A stretch of 38,250 bases of DNA from Roseibacillus ishigakijimensis (lineage in GTDB: Bacteria; Verrucomicrobiota; Verrucomicrobiia; Verrucomicrobiales; Akkermansiaceae). Numbering within the stretch: position 1 is the first letter of the stretch; the number at the start of each line of letters is the position of its first letter. The translations under genes were made by a program, and so were the position numbers. Where the stretch lies: NCBI RefSeq assembly GCF_016595415.1, contig NZ_JAENIO010000040.1, forward strand, positions 1 through 38,250, read 5' to 3'. The notes under the pieces are model-generated. The model searched no databases. It was not told the DNA's origin and saw only the letters and a list, made by a program, of their open reading frames with translations. Shown piece after piece: positions 15,153-25,764 of this stretch.

Positions 15153-17951
15153 TCAGTTGCCTTCAATGACATAGAACATCCGTTGGCCGGTCTGATTGGG
15201 CAAGGTGATGGTGGCCTCGTCCATGTCGTTGGGGAGTCCTGTAGTGACGATGTCCCACTCCGCGATAGGAGTCGACAAGTCGGCGGACGAGCGAATGGTG
15301 AAGGAGCTCACGTTGGGCAAGTTCACTCCGCCTTTCCAAGCGATGGTCACTTGGTCCGCGTCCGCGTCGTAGTTGCAGGAGACGATCTCGATTCCTGCCG
15401 TCTCGACCACGGGAGCGGTTAATTCGTAGATGTCAGCGATGGTTTCGCCGTTTTCTCCGCGATCATAGATGGCTTGAATCTCCTCGGGGGAGAGAGCCAC
15501 ATTGAAGAGCGCGGCGTCGTCGATGAGACCGTCGAGGTCGCGGGTGCTGGAGTTGATATCCATCCCGATGTTCCAACCCAGGCCGGTCAGGGTCATGGGA
15601 TAGGATTGGGTGGAAGTCGCGCTGGGCACTCCGTTGATGTAGGCAACGAGCGCATCGGCCGCGCTGTCGTAGGTCATTGCGACGTGATACCAGGTCACGG
15701 TGGCGAACTCGCCTGCCGTGGGGGTGTGGTCGAGACCAACGGAGCCGCCGGTGCCGCTAGTGGGCACGCGGTTGTCGGTTTGCTTGTTGTTGCCTTCGAT
15801 GTTCAGCCCCCAGTTTTCATTGCCGGTCAGGCCTTCTCCGCGCGTGGTCAAGATGCCGCGATAGCCGGTGTTGCCATTTTTCACGTAGATCCAAGCCGAG
15901 ACGGTCAAGTCGGTAGCACCATTCAGGCCCGCGATCTGGGGCGCGGCCAACCATTGATCGGCTGCGCTGGCTCCCTGAATGTCGACCGCGTTGTTGAATT
16001 TGCCCGAGGTCCAGAGGGGCGCATTGGTGGCCACCGCGTCGTGGCGTTTGATCCACTCGATGGCGGTGTTGGTATCTCCTGTTTCGTCCATGGGCCAGTA
16101 GGCCACGGGCTTCACTGCGGGGAAGCTTGCCGCATCCTGGGGATCGGTGGCCGGCTCGCTGCGCAGCTCGATGGCATCGGGGAAGCCATCGCCATCGGAG
16201 TCGACTGCGGTCGGGTCGGTGGCGCTGAAGCCGTGGCCCTCACCGTCGATTTGTGAATTGAGCTCATCGAAGTCAGTGATGCTGTCGCCGTCGGTGTCCG
16301 CCAAGAGGGGGTCGGTGCCTTCGGTGTCTTCCTCGCCGTCCGTCAAGCCGTCGCCGTCGGTGTCGGCATTGCGGGGGTCGGTGCCATTGTCGAGCACTTC
16401 CACCACGTTGGTGATGCCGTCGCCATCGGGATCGCCATCGTTGCCATTGTCGCCGGTGTCGGAGTTGGGATCGAGCTTGTTGTCGATCTCCTCCTTGTCG
16501 GTCATGTCGTCTCCGTCGGAGTATTCGTCGTTCGGGTTGGTGGCATCGTGGTCGGTGTAGGGGGTCTCGCCCGGGTCGGCGATCAAGACACCATCTTTGA
16601 AGGGATTGAGCGCTCCAGTCACTTCCTCCCAGTCGCTGAGTCCATCATCGTCACTGTCGGCGGCGGTCGGATTGGTGGCTTCGTTGCCAAAGGCGGTATT
16701 CAAGCTGCCACTGAGCTCTTCAGAGTCACTCAGGCCATCGCCGTCCGTGTCGGCGTTCTGCGGATCGGTCTCTTCATCGAATTCCTCCAGATTGCTCAGG
16801 GCGTCTTCATCGGGATCTCCCGTGTTTCCGTTGTCACCGGTTGAATCGTTGGGATCGAGGAAGTTCTCCATCTCCCACAGGTCGGGCAGGCTGTCGCCAT
16901 CGGTCGAGTCGTCGTTTGGATCGGTGGGATCGTGTCCAACATAGGGGCCGCCAGCCGGTTCGTCGCTCAGGGTGTTGTTGACGAAGGGGTTGAGGAGTCC
17001 GAAAACTTCTTCCAAATCGGTCGCGCCATCGTTGTCGCTGTCGGCGGCATTGGGGTCGGTGGGTGCGCCATTGCTGCCTGCGCCGACGAGATTGCCGCTG
17101 GCGTCAAAGGGGTTGCGGGAGCCAGAGGTCTCTTGTTCATCAGTCAGACCGTCACCGTCGGAGTCTGGCAGCACGCCGACTCCAGATTGGCCGTTGGTGT
17201 AGATGGCTTCGATCGCAGCTGCGTCCAAGACCTCGTCCCAGATGGCGACATCGTCCACCGAGCCATTGATCTCGCGTCCTCCACAACAGGCGTCGTCGCT
17301 GAGGCGCCATTCTCCAGCGGCGATGATCTTTCCTGTGTTGACGGTGCTCGTATCTTCGACTTCACCGTTCACGTAGACGACACGCTCGCCAGTGCTTCCG
17401 TCCCAAGTGAAGGCGACGTGGTGCCATTCGTTGTCGGGGAGATCGGTGGAGTGAGAGGAGGCGGCACCATTGACGCGCACATCGAGGCGGCGAGGTCCAC
17501 TGGAGTTGCGAAAGGCCAAGCCCCAGTTTTGATTCTCTTTATCTGCCGTTTCGTCTCCGGTGCTGTCGAAATCGACTTCCCGGCTCATGAATAAACCTGT
17601 GTAGCCTCCGGCGTTGTCGTTGTCGCTCTCCAGCTTGAACCACATCGAGACCGTGGCTGCCGTTGCGCCATCGAGTCCGGCAGGGGTGAGGCGGTAGTGT
17701 TCTTGGCCGTTACCTCCGTCCTCGTCATTCATGCGGATGGCTCCGCCCATCTGGCCGGTGGTGGGGACATCGGCTCCGACGTCACCTGCCCAAGTGCCAT
17801 TGGAAGCTGCTTCGGCGGCTGAGCCGGAGTCCAAGGCAATGCCGGGAGTGGCACCATTGAAGTTGTAATAGTGAACGAGGTCGGCCGAGGCGGACATTGC
17901 GGTCGTTAGGATGGCTCCGGTGCAAATGAGCGGGAGCGATTGCGCTTTCAT
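15153..17951 (-). CDS. Secreted LamG - thrombospondin type 3 repeats - LamG protein, B
   Basis: A 932-residue paralogue of the protein at 11740-14577, with the same order: signal peptide (ends SASADLVHYY), LamG with DDACCGGREINGSVDD, about ten to eleven TSP3 calcium repeats of the form DTDGDGLxDxxE, a second LamG domain, and a C-terminal sandwich ending FYVIEGN. The many matching segments, including identical runs of ten or more residues in the first LamG domain, indicate tandem duplication followed by divergence, with the stalk changing most. ATG codons at 17957 and 17951 are both possible; the latter aligns with the paralogue. The longer frame to 18227 has no signal peptide and is rejected. 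Confidence 0.85.
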   Translation of the reverse strand: MKAQSLPLICTGAILTTAMSASADLVHYYNFNGATPGIALDSGSAAEAASNGTWAGDVGADVPTTGQMGGAIRMNDEDGGNGQEHYRLTPAGLDGATAATVSMWFKLESDNDNAGGYTGLFMSREVDFDSTGDETADKENQNWGLAFRNSSGPRRLDVRVNGAASSHSTDLPDNEWHHVAFTWDGSTGERVVYVNGEVEDTSTVNTGKIIAAGEWRLSDDACCGGREINGSVDDVAIWDEVLDAAAIEAIYTNGQSGVGVLPDSDGDGLTDEQETSGSRNPFDASGNLVGAGSNGAPTDPNAADSDNDGATDLEEVFGLLNPFVNNTLSDEPAGGPYVGHDPTDPNDDSTDGDSLPDLWEMENFLDPNDSTGDNGNTGDPDEDALSNLEEFDEETDPQNADTDGDGLSDSEELSGSLNTAFGNEATNPTAADSDDDGLSDWEEVTGALNPFKDGVLIADPGETPYTDHDATNPNDEYSDGDDMTDKEEIDNKLDPNSDTGDNGNDGDPDGDGITNVVEVLDNGTDPRNADTDGDGLTDGEEDTEGTDPLLADTDGDSITDFDELNSQIDGEGHGFSATDPTAVDSDGDGFPDAIELRSEPATDPQDAASFPAVKPVAYWPMDETGDTNTAIEWIKRHDAVATNAPLWTSGKFNNAVDIQGASAADQWLAAPQIAGLNGATDLTVSAWIYVKNGNTGYRGILTTRGEGLTGNENWGLNIEGNNKQTDNRVPTSGTGGSVGLDHTPTAGEFATVTWYHVAMTYDSAADALVAYINGVPSATSTQSYPMTLTGLGWNIGMDINSSTRDLDGLIDDAALFNVALSPEEIQAIYDRGENGETIADIYELTAPVVETAGIEIVSCNYDADADQVTIAWKGGVNLPNVSSFTIRSSADLSTPIAEWDIVTTGLPNDMDEATITLPNQTGQRMFYVIEGN

Positions 17952-18251
17952 GGTCATGTTTCTGTATAGAGCTAGGGTGTGCTTTTCAGGGGGTCCTTCC
18001 CAGGTTCCAGTTATCGGTGCAGGCACCGCCGGAGGGGGTTCACCCAGCTTCACTGCCGGCGGGGGCGGCGATTGGACCAAATAGTTTGTCGAGCTTCGCC
18101 TTTTCCAGCGAGGCCCCTTACTGCCATCGCATTTTCCGGGATCAGGAAAAATAATTGGAAAAAAGGCGTCCAATCTCGCGAGGGGGGTGCAGTTACATTG
18201 TAGTTCGAAGGTTCCCCTTCGGATCAAAACCCTATCATTCGAAAATTTACT
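17952..18251. promoter_or_regulatory. Divergent promoter region between LamG B and the pilin-like gene
   Basis: There are 300 bases between two divergent starts, with no credible gene. Both transcription units must start here. I do not see a good sigma-70 consensus pair. On the right side, a perfect small hairpin CGAAGG-TTCC-CCTTCG (18206-18221) sits 30 bases before the ATG at 18252 and would lie in the 5' leader. AT-rich stretches near 18145-18165 are the likeliest place for a promoter. Confidence 0.35.
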
Positions 18252-21200
18252 ATGATGACATCCAATCGTTTAGAACAAAGAGAGGCCGAGGGCGGGTTCT
18301 CTTTGGTGGTGACGGTCACTCTCATGATTCTCTTGTCTCTGATTGCGGTCGGATTGTTGACCCTGTCGTCTTCGACGATTCGGAGCACGCAAGCCGGGAT
18401 GGCCCGCCTGGAGGCGGAGAGCAATGCTCGTCTGGCCCTCATGCTGGCGATTGGCGAGCTGCAGACGACCATTGGTCGCGACCAGGCCATCACCGGGCCG
18501 GCCGGAATTTTTGACGGTTCTTTGGAGACGAACAATCATTACACCGGCGCTTGGGAAGCCCGCCAAAATCCGCGCGACGCCAATTCCGAAGACGGGCTCG
18601 GCCGCCGCATCAACTATGATAGCCAGGATTCCTTCCTGGGTTGGCTCGTTTCCAATGCGGTGGGCAATCGCCAGGACAGCGTGTCGCTCTTCCAGCAGGG
18701 CGGAGTGCGAAACCCGGTCAAGATGGTGGGTTCCGGCACGGTGGGTTCGGATGAAGACAAGTTCGTCTCGGCTGGCCGGGTCCCTTTGCAAAGGGAGTCC
18801 CAAGTCGGAGGTCAGGCTGGCAATCGCACCAACGGGAGCCTCGCCTGGTGGGTGAGCGAGAATGCCACCAAGGTTTCACTGGGAGTGCGCGATGAGAAGA
18901 CCTTGTTGGCTGATGGTGCTGGAGTGCGGCCCAAGTTGAGCGTCGGTGATGATCTGGCCCGCACCGGGGTTCCGGGAGTTTTCGGTCTCGACGCCATTGA
19001 GGAATTCAATTGGGAGTCCAATTCGGAAAGCACCAACAAGGCCTACACCTTTGCCACCGCTTCGTTGGCCTCCGACATCGCCCCTGAAGTTCTCAAGGAT
19101 TATTACCACGATGTCGCTCTCGGCTCGCGCTCTCTGCTAACCAATGTCACCACCGGCGGCTTGAAGAAAGACCTCAGTTTGTTCTTCGAAGGGGAGCCCG
19201 AGTCCGGTGATTGGGAGGGCACGGTATTGGAAGGTAATGCCCCCAAGGGACCCTACGGGCTGGATTCTCTCAGTCCTCACAATGAATATGACACCGGGCA
19301 TTGGAAGACGCTGCGCCAGCACTATGCCATCCATAAAAACGACCGTCGCTCTGGCAACCGCGATTTGTTGGCGGGTGACCTTTCCCTGAAGGCGGTCGAT
19401 GACTTCAACCCGCCATCCGGCCTGAAGCATCCCTATCCCTCCTGGAATCATCAACGCAAGTTGCTCACTCCGGTCATCCAGCGGGTCTGCTACATCCTCT
19501 CCATCGGGGTGCAGGATGCCACCCAAGGCCGGGTGAACGAGGAGCGGCTCAATCAAATTACTCCCCGGCTCAAGCAGTTCGACAAGGAGATCAACAAGTA
19601 TATCGTGACCTTCCACGCCTATCCTGCCGTGGTTTTGTGGAATCCCTACAACGTGCCCATGGAGTGTCCGGGATTCTCGGTCGGGAACATGGGCATGTCC
19701 TTGGAGCATGCCGTCAATGTCTTCGGGCGGGAAGTGGACTACCAATGGATCGATCACAGTTATCAGGGCAATTCCGCCCAATGGAATGTCATTGGGATGA
19801 CCGTGGATGAGTCCTTCACCATGGAGCCGGGTGAAGCCAAGATGTTCTTTGGCACGGATGAGGTCTATCGCACCACCAGCCAGTTCTACACCCGGGGAGA
19901 GTCGGTTCGCAGCATTTCCAGCATCGATTTCGACCCCCGGCCCAACAAAAACTACTTCTCGGCGGGAATCGTCAAGAATGGAGTCATCGGCGACACCTAC
20001 AACGCGGGTGATGCCAATTTTCCTGGCGAGAACCTTCTCAGTGGGATGTATGTGAGTGCCATGGACCAGATCAATGTTACGACCAACGTCTTCACCCCAC
20101 AGGGTTCGAAGAACTCCGGTCCGCGCGCGGATTACGATGGTTTGGTCTATTACGCGACCTATTCTTCCCTCGATGTCCGCATGATTATGCGCAGCTTCCC
20201 CAGTGGTTGGCGCACCACCCCGCTGTGGTGGACGCAGTGGGCGGGCGGCGGAGGCAACCGGCCCCGCGCTTCCAAGTGGTCTGCCAAGGTCAGTTGGCGG
20301 AACGATCAGGGCACCGCAACCTCCGATCAGGGAGTCCTGAATTCTCAGTTTAACATTGCCGACTTGGCCAGTGGGCGGAAGGTGCCCTTCATGCTGGTGG
20401 ATCTCCGTCTCAAGTCCACGGATGGTGATCTAGACGAAAAGAATCCCAACGTGACCTGGCTGCACAACGTGCCCCATCATTCCTATGCCGGAATCTCGGG
20501 GCAAGGCACCTCCGGAGTGACCGAGAGCCAGGCTGGGAACCTCGATACAGCGTTGCACTCGCGCCCCTACACCGTGGTTTACACTCCAGTGCAGACCGCC
20601 GACGAGGCCTGGACCCAGTTGCAGCTCGACAGCGTCGATGGGGAAGTGCGTCCCTTCATGGGCAATAGCTATTGGCCTGGCGGTCAGCACAAGGCCATCG
20701 CCACCGAGATCCCCTTCGCCCCCCTGCAATCCATCGCCCAGCTTCAGCACGTGGCCCAAGTGCCCATCGATGCCACCCGCTGGTCGAATTTGAGCCTGCA
20801 AAACTACGCCATCGGCAATTCCTTCGCCAATCCCCACGTCCCCAGCGACGCCATTAGCAAGGAAGGCTGGCGTGTTTGGCTCGACTCCCGCGTCGACAAT
20901 GCGGACAGCCGGACCAGCATGCTGCCCGACCTCGATGGCAAGAAATGGCATGAGACCACCAACGGTCAGGGCCCTCCGACCGAGCACTTCAAGCCCACCA
21001 AGCACCTCGACCGTAGCTACGTGGCCAACACCCTGCTCTGGGATGACTTCTTCTTCTCGGGCTTTGCCGACTATGATGGCGAAGTCCTCAGCGACCTCGA
21101 TGTGGAATCGATCCAGAAAGATGACTTGATGGAAGAATTCTTCGACGGTGAGAAGCAATTGCCCAATCCGCGTCTTCTTCCCGTGCGGGGAAACAAGGAG

Positions 21201-22034
21201 CCCCGTGAGTTGGCGGAGGAACTCGAGGAACAGGATGGCTACCAGAAGGCGGCCGCTTATCTCGAAATGGAAGGTGGTTTCAATGTGAACTCGACCTCCA
21301 AAACCGCTTGGAAAGCCTTCCTCGCATCCAACCTCCAGAAGGGCCAGCCGACCTTGAACGTAGGACGGCGCACTACCGTCAATGGCGAGTCGGAGCTGAG
21401 CAGTCTCGACAACTACATCATCAGTCGCTACTCCCTGGCGGCGGGAGGCCCGCAGCGGGGCACTGCCAGCGATGCCGAGAGCTGGGCAGGCTATCGGGTG
21501 GTCAGCGAGCAGGAGCTCGACGAGCTGGCCGAGGAAATCGTGGTGGAGGTCAAGAAGCGTGGCCCCTTCCGCTCGGTGGCCGAGTTCGTCAATCGTCGCT
21601 TGGACCGCTCCAATCCTGAATTGGCAGTGAAGGGCGCCTTGCAAGCAGCCCTCGATCGCTCCCTGAACAAGCAGCTGGATGGCGACCGCATTAGCTCGGG
21701 CGAAATCAAGGGCACCGACTATGAGTTCGCGGAGGCGGCCCTCGTTTCCCGCCATGCGGGCACTCCCACCTATGTAATGCAGGGCGACCTTTTGCAGTCC
21801 TTGGGTTCGATGATTCAAGTGCGCTCCGACACCTTCACCATTCGCGCCTATGGCGAGTCTTCCAACGGAGAAGCGCAGGCCTGGTGCGAAGCCACCGTGC
21901 AACGGGGGATCGATTGGGTTGACCCCGCGAACGACCCCGAGGATTCTACTGAAGAGTTGAACGACTTGAACGAGCGCTTCGGCCGCCGTCTCCGGCTCGT
22001 TTCCTTCCGCTGGCTCGCCCCTTCGGAGGTGTGA
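18252..22034 (+). CDS. Verru_Chthon cassette protein A-like, pilin-type signal, 1260 aa
   Basis: A very large protein with a short basic N-terminus, a prepilin-like cleavage site (GG|FSLVV, residues 14-20) and one hydrophobic segment (about 16-38). It resembles the Verru_Chthon cassette protein A family, described from Verrucomicrobium and Chthoniobacter and of unknown function. The +5 position after the cleavage glycine is Val instead of the Glu found in true type IV pilins. The rest (about 40-1260) is a large extracytoplasmic part without recognised enzyme motifs. Near residues 1100-1118 an RGPFRSVAEFVNRRL segment recalls the helical region of GspK-type minor pseudopilins. A second ATG at 18255 is equally possible. 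No strong ribosome site is visible. It is divergent from the LamG pair and followed 30 bases later by a small secreted protein. Confidence 0.75.
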   Translation: MMTSNRLEQREAEGGFSLVVTVTLMILLSLIAVGLLTLSSSTIRSTQAGMARLEAESNARLALMLAIGELQTTIGRDQAITGPAGIFDGSLETNNHYTGAWEARQNPRDANSEDGLGRRINYDSQDSFLGWLVSNAVGNRQDSVSLFQQGGVRNPVKMVGSGTVGSDEDKFVSAGRVPLQRESQVGGQAGNRTNGSLAWWVSENATKVSLGVRDEKTLLADGAGVRPKLSVGDDLARTGVPGVFGLDAIEEFNWESNSESTNKAYTFATASLASDIAPEVLKDYYHDVALGSRSLLTNVTTGGLKKDLSLFFEGEPESGDWEGTVLEGNAPKGPYGLDSLSPHNEYDTGHWKTLRQHYAIHKNDRRSGNRDLLAGDLSLKAVDDFNPPSGLKHPYPSWNHQRKLLTPVIQRVCYILSIGVQDATQGRVNEERLNQITPRLKQFDKEINKYIVTFHAYPAVVLWNPYNVPMECPGFSVGNMGMSLEHAVNVFGREVDYQWIDHSYQGNSAQWNVIGMTVDESFTMEPGEAKMFFGTDEVYRTTSQFYTRGESVRSISSIDFDPRPNKNYFSAGIVKNGVIGDTYNAGDANFPGENLLSGMYVSAMDQINVTTNVFTPQGSKNSGPRADYDGLVYYATYSSLDVRMIMRSFPSGWRTTPLWWTQWAGGGGNRPRASKWSAKVSWRNDQGTATSDQGVLNSQFNIADLASGRKVPFMLVDLRLKSTDGDLDEKNPNVTWLHNVPHHSYAGISGQGTSGVTESQAGNLDTALHSRPYTVVYTPVQTADEAWTQLQLDSVDGEVRPFMGNSYWPGGQHKAIATEIPFAPLQSIAQLQHVAQVPIDATRWSNLSLQNYAIGNSFANPHVPSDAISKEGWRVWLDSRVDNADSRTSMLPDLDGKKWHETTNGQGPPTEHFKPTKHLDRSYVANTLLWDDFFFSGFADYDGEVLSDLDVESIQKDDLMEEFFDGEKQLPNPRLLPVRGNKEPRELAEELEEQDGYQKAAAYLEMEGGFNVNSTSKTAWKAFLASNLQKGQPTLNVGRRTTVNGESELSSLDNYIISRYSLAAGGPQRGTASDAESWAGYRVVSEQELDELAEEIVVEVKKRGPFRSVAEFVNRRLDRSNPELAVKGALQAALDRSLNKQLDGDRISSGEIKGTDYEFAEAALVSRHAGTPTYVMQGDLLQSLGSMIQVRSDTFTIRAYGESSNGEAQAWCEATVQRGIDWVDPANDPEDSTEELNDLNERFGRRLRLVSFRWLAPSEV

Positions 22035-22064
22035 GGTCGTCAAAGACGGCAAAGATTATCATTT

Positions 22065-22739
22065 ATGAAAAGACCACTTATCATTTTGGCCCAGTTGGCC
22101 TTCTTCGCTCTCGCAGGAGGGGCCGCCTGGGCCCAGGAAGAAGCGGCTCGCAAGATCACCTATCGCATCACCGGCTTTGGCAGCGGCGTGCAGTCGCTCG
22201 CCAACCAGCCCGGGGGCGAGAGCTTCCAGTTCTCGGACCGCAATGTCTCCAATCCGTTGGAGGCAAATTTGCGGGATCAGCTATTCCTCGATTTCTACGG
22301 AGAGGGAGCTGCTGCCGGAGAAGCGCCGCTTTTTTCCGTGAAAGTGCCTGCGGGCACCAAGGAGGCCTTGGTCCTCGTGTCCCGGCAGGGAGAGGATTTG
22401 GCGGGCAAGGTTCTCGACTTGCAAGCCCTCGGGCTGCAGGGCGGGGGACAATACTTTTTCAACATGCTCTCCGTGCCCATCATGGTCGAGTGTGGGGAGG
22501 GAGCCCGGCCCGTGGTTATTGGTCCTGGAGGACAAGAGAAAGTGGACCCGCCTGGTGATGACAAGGTCCTTCAGACCCTGTCCTATGCCGATGACAAGCA
22601 ACGGAAGGTGAAATTCAGCAGCAGCGTTTACTTCAAGGATTCCACCGCGCGCAAGCTCGTCTTTTGCGTCGCCGAGAAAGGAGCCCGGCTGCCCAAGGCG
22701 ATTCCCATCGCGATCTACGACCGCGAGGAGAATTCTTAA
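22065..22739 (+). CDS. Small secreted protein linked to the Verru_Chthon A gene
   Basis: A 224-residue protein of unknown function with a signal peptide (about 1-24, ends AAWAQEE). The mature part is predicted beta-rich, starting KITYRITGFG, with no cysteine pair or enzyme motif recognised. It lies 30 bases downstream of the pilin-signal gene, and a strong terminator follows 30 bases after its stop. The two therefore form one transcription unit, and it may be a periplasmic or outer-surface partner of the large protein. Confidence 0.7.
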   Translation: MKRPLIILAQLAFFALAGGAAWAQEEAARKITYRITGFGSGVQSLANQPGGESFQFSDRNVSNPLEANLRDQLFLDFYGEGAAAGEAPLFSVKVPAGTKEALVLVSRQGEDLAGKVLDLQALGLQGGGQYFFNMLSVPIMVECGEGARPVVIGPGGQEKVDPPGDDKVLQTLSYADDKQRKVKFSSSVYFKDSTARKLVFCVAEKGARLPKAIPIAIYDREENS

Positions 22740-22768
22740 AAGAGAGGCCACTCGGCTGTAGAATCAGC

Positions 22769-22808
22769 AACCGTCTTCGCTTACTCAGCTGGAGGCGGTT
22801 TTTTTTTG
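22769..22808 (+). terminator. Intrinsic terminator after the pilin-like operon
   Basis: AACCGTCTTC and GGAGGCGGTT form a 10-bp stem with two G-U pairs around a 12-base loop, followed by a run of nine T. It closes the two-gene unit 18252-22739. Confidence 0.85.
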
Positions 22809-22817
22809 CTTTGGTGT

Positions 22818-22876
22818 CACCGATGCCCCCCAGTCCGGGATGGGGGGAACCATCATCCAGAGGGGGGGCATCCGTG
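22818..22876. repeat. REP-like palindrome
   Basis: CACCGATGCCCCCC (22818-22831) and GGGGGGCATCCGTG (22863-22876) are inverted complements with a single mismatch. A further GGGGGG inside the loop can also pair with the C run. The palindrome lies just after a terminator and before the 3' end of the convergent regulator gene, the usual place for REP/BIME-type elements. No protein is encoded here. Confidence 0.65.
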
Positions 22877-23019
22877 CCAGCATGTCCAGGAAAGTTGTCG
22901 CTACGCAGGTTGTGGCAAAGCTCGTGGCCCTACCGCTAACAACGCTGTCATGAGTAGAGGAGAGGGTCGGTTTTTTGGCAATTCCCCTAATAAGGCGTAG
23001 TCAAATGAACACCTATCGG

Positions 23020-23847
23020 TCAGCAAGAAAGAGCCACGGCAAAGAGGCCGACCCGGCCCCGCACACGGAAGGCCCGATAGATGGAGGTCGTGTATTGGTG
23101 CACGGTGTGGACGCTGAGGGAGAGTTCTTCCGCAATCTCCTTCTCGTTGTAGCCGCGTAACAGCAGCGAGAGAGTTTCTCGTTCCCGGGGAGAGAGCACC
23201 TTGGTCGAGGGAGGAAGGAGGCCGCGCACAAAGAAGAGGCGGCGCTGGAGCATCCCCGTGCCCGCGATGGCGAGGTAGGCCAGGCGACGGGCCCGCTCGT
23301 CAAACAGGCCTTGCTCCGCAGTCCGGTCGAGCACAAAGTAGGACTCGCAGTCCTTGCTGACATGGAAGACAGCCTGCATGCGCTCGGCCACCCCGTAGAT
23401 GGGCTGCAGGTATTCGCGCAACACCCAGTATTCTTCCCATTCTTCGTCGGAGATGACGTCTTGTCGCAGATGAATGCGCGTTTTGCCAGCATTGCGGGCC
23501 CCGTGTTGGGTGAGGTGGTCAAAGCCATGTTCCCGGATCTTCTCCAGAAAGAATTTGGTCACTTTGTCTTGTTCTTCCTCACTGAGTTGATGAAGAGGTT
23601 TGTAAAGATCAACCACCCACCATTTGTCGAAAACTTTGACAGAGAAGACATCGCAGGGGGTGAGGCCCCGCTGCGCGGCATACCATTGGCAGTCACAGGC
23701 CCCAATCAAATCGCGTAAACCAATCATGAAATGTTTGAGCGCCGCCTGACTTCCCAAGCTTAACTTGTCATTGGTGCTTTGCCAAAGTTCGGCCAATCGG
23801 CGTTCATCATCGGGCGTAATCAGTTCGGAGGAGGTGGGCGAGGACAT
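23020..23847 (-). CDS. LuxR/GerE-family transcriptional regulator
   Basis: A 275-residue protein whose last 58 residues (218-275) are a GerE/LuxR helix-turn-helix: LSPRERETLSLLLRGYNEKEIAEEL, then SVHTVHQYTTSIYRAFRV as recognition helix and dimer helix. The N-terminal 210 residues are not recognised; they contain several Trp and Cys and might sense a ligand. I see neither a response-regulator receiver nor an autoinducer-binding signature. It is a single-gene unit, with an inverted repeat in its upstream region (23907-23922) that could be its own operator. Target genes cannot be read from the sequence. Confidence 0.85.
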   Translation of the reverse strand: MSSPTSSELITPDDERRLAELWQSTNDKLSLGSQAALKHFMIGLRDLIGACDCQWYAAQRGLTPCDVFSVKVFDKWWVVDLYKPLHQLSEEEQDKVTKFFLEKIREHGFDHLTQHGARNAGKTRIHLRQDVISDEEWEEYWVLREYLQPIYGVAERMQAVFHVSKDCESYFVLDRTAEQGLFDERARRLAYLAIAGTGMLQRRLFFVRGLLPPSTKVLSPRERETLSLLLRGYNEKEIAEELSLSVHTVHQYTTSIYRAFRVRGRVGLFAVALSC

Positions 23848-23906
23848 GGCGTTGTTGTGGGGTGCAAAGGAGAGAAACGATCAAAACACTTCTTTTCTAA
23901 CAGAAT

Positions 23907-23922
23907 TTGCTCACGAGAGCAA
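23907..23922. promoter_or_regulatory. Dyad upstream of the LuxR-type gene
   Basis: TTGCTC-ACGA-GAGCAA is a perfect 6-bp inverted repeat with a 4-base spacer, about 60 bases upstream of the regulator's start codon. Its size and position suit an operator for a dimeric helix-turn-helix protein, perhaps autoregulation. The assignment is an inference. The flanking stretch 23848-24039 has no gene. Confidence 0.35.
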
Positions 23923-24039
23923 TGAAATCTCGTTAGGATTGCTTTTGGGCCCCTGCTGTTGGCCGGGGCGTTTCCGCCGAGGGGGGGAGCCACCGGACAC
24001 TTTGGGATTGCCGGAACAGTTGGCAGACGGACGGAGGAC

Positions 24040-24076
24040 AAAAAAAAGCCCTCCTCCCGGAGAACCGGGGGAGGGG
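24040..24076 (-). terminator. Intrinsic terminator of leuB
   Basis: CCCTCCTCCCGG (24049-24060) pairs with CCGGGGGAGGGG (24065-24076) around a four-base loop. On the minus strand the stem is followed by a run of eight T. It is 22 bases after the leuB stop. Confidence 0.9.
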
Positions 24077-24098
24077 TAAGAGGGGTGCTTTGTTTCTT

Positions 24099-25764
<1,666 letters not shown>

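Noticed and set aside
18155..18514. Short plus-strand ORF over the start of the pilin-like gene
   Set aside because: Out of frame with the large gene and overlapping its 5' end; no independent evidence.
20430..22052. 540-aa minus-strand ORF opposite the pilin-like gene
   Set aside because: The plus-strand gene has a pilin-type signal and recognisable family features; the antisense frame has no start context or motif.
22918..22940. Third full copy of the dispersed repeat
   Set aside because: Only a short block like GGTAGGGC is shared; alignment does not continue.
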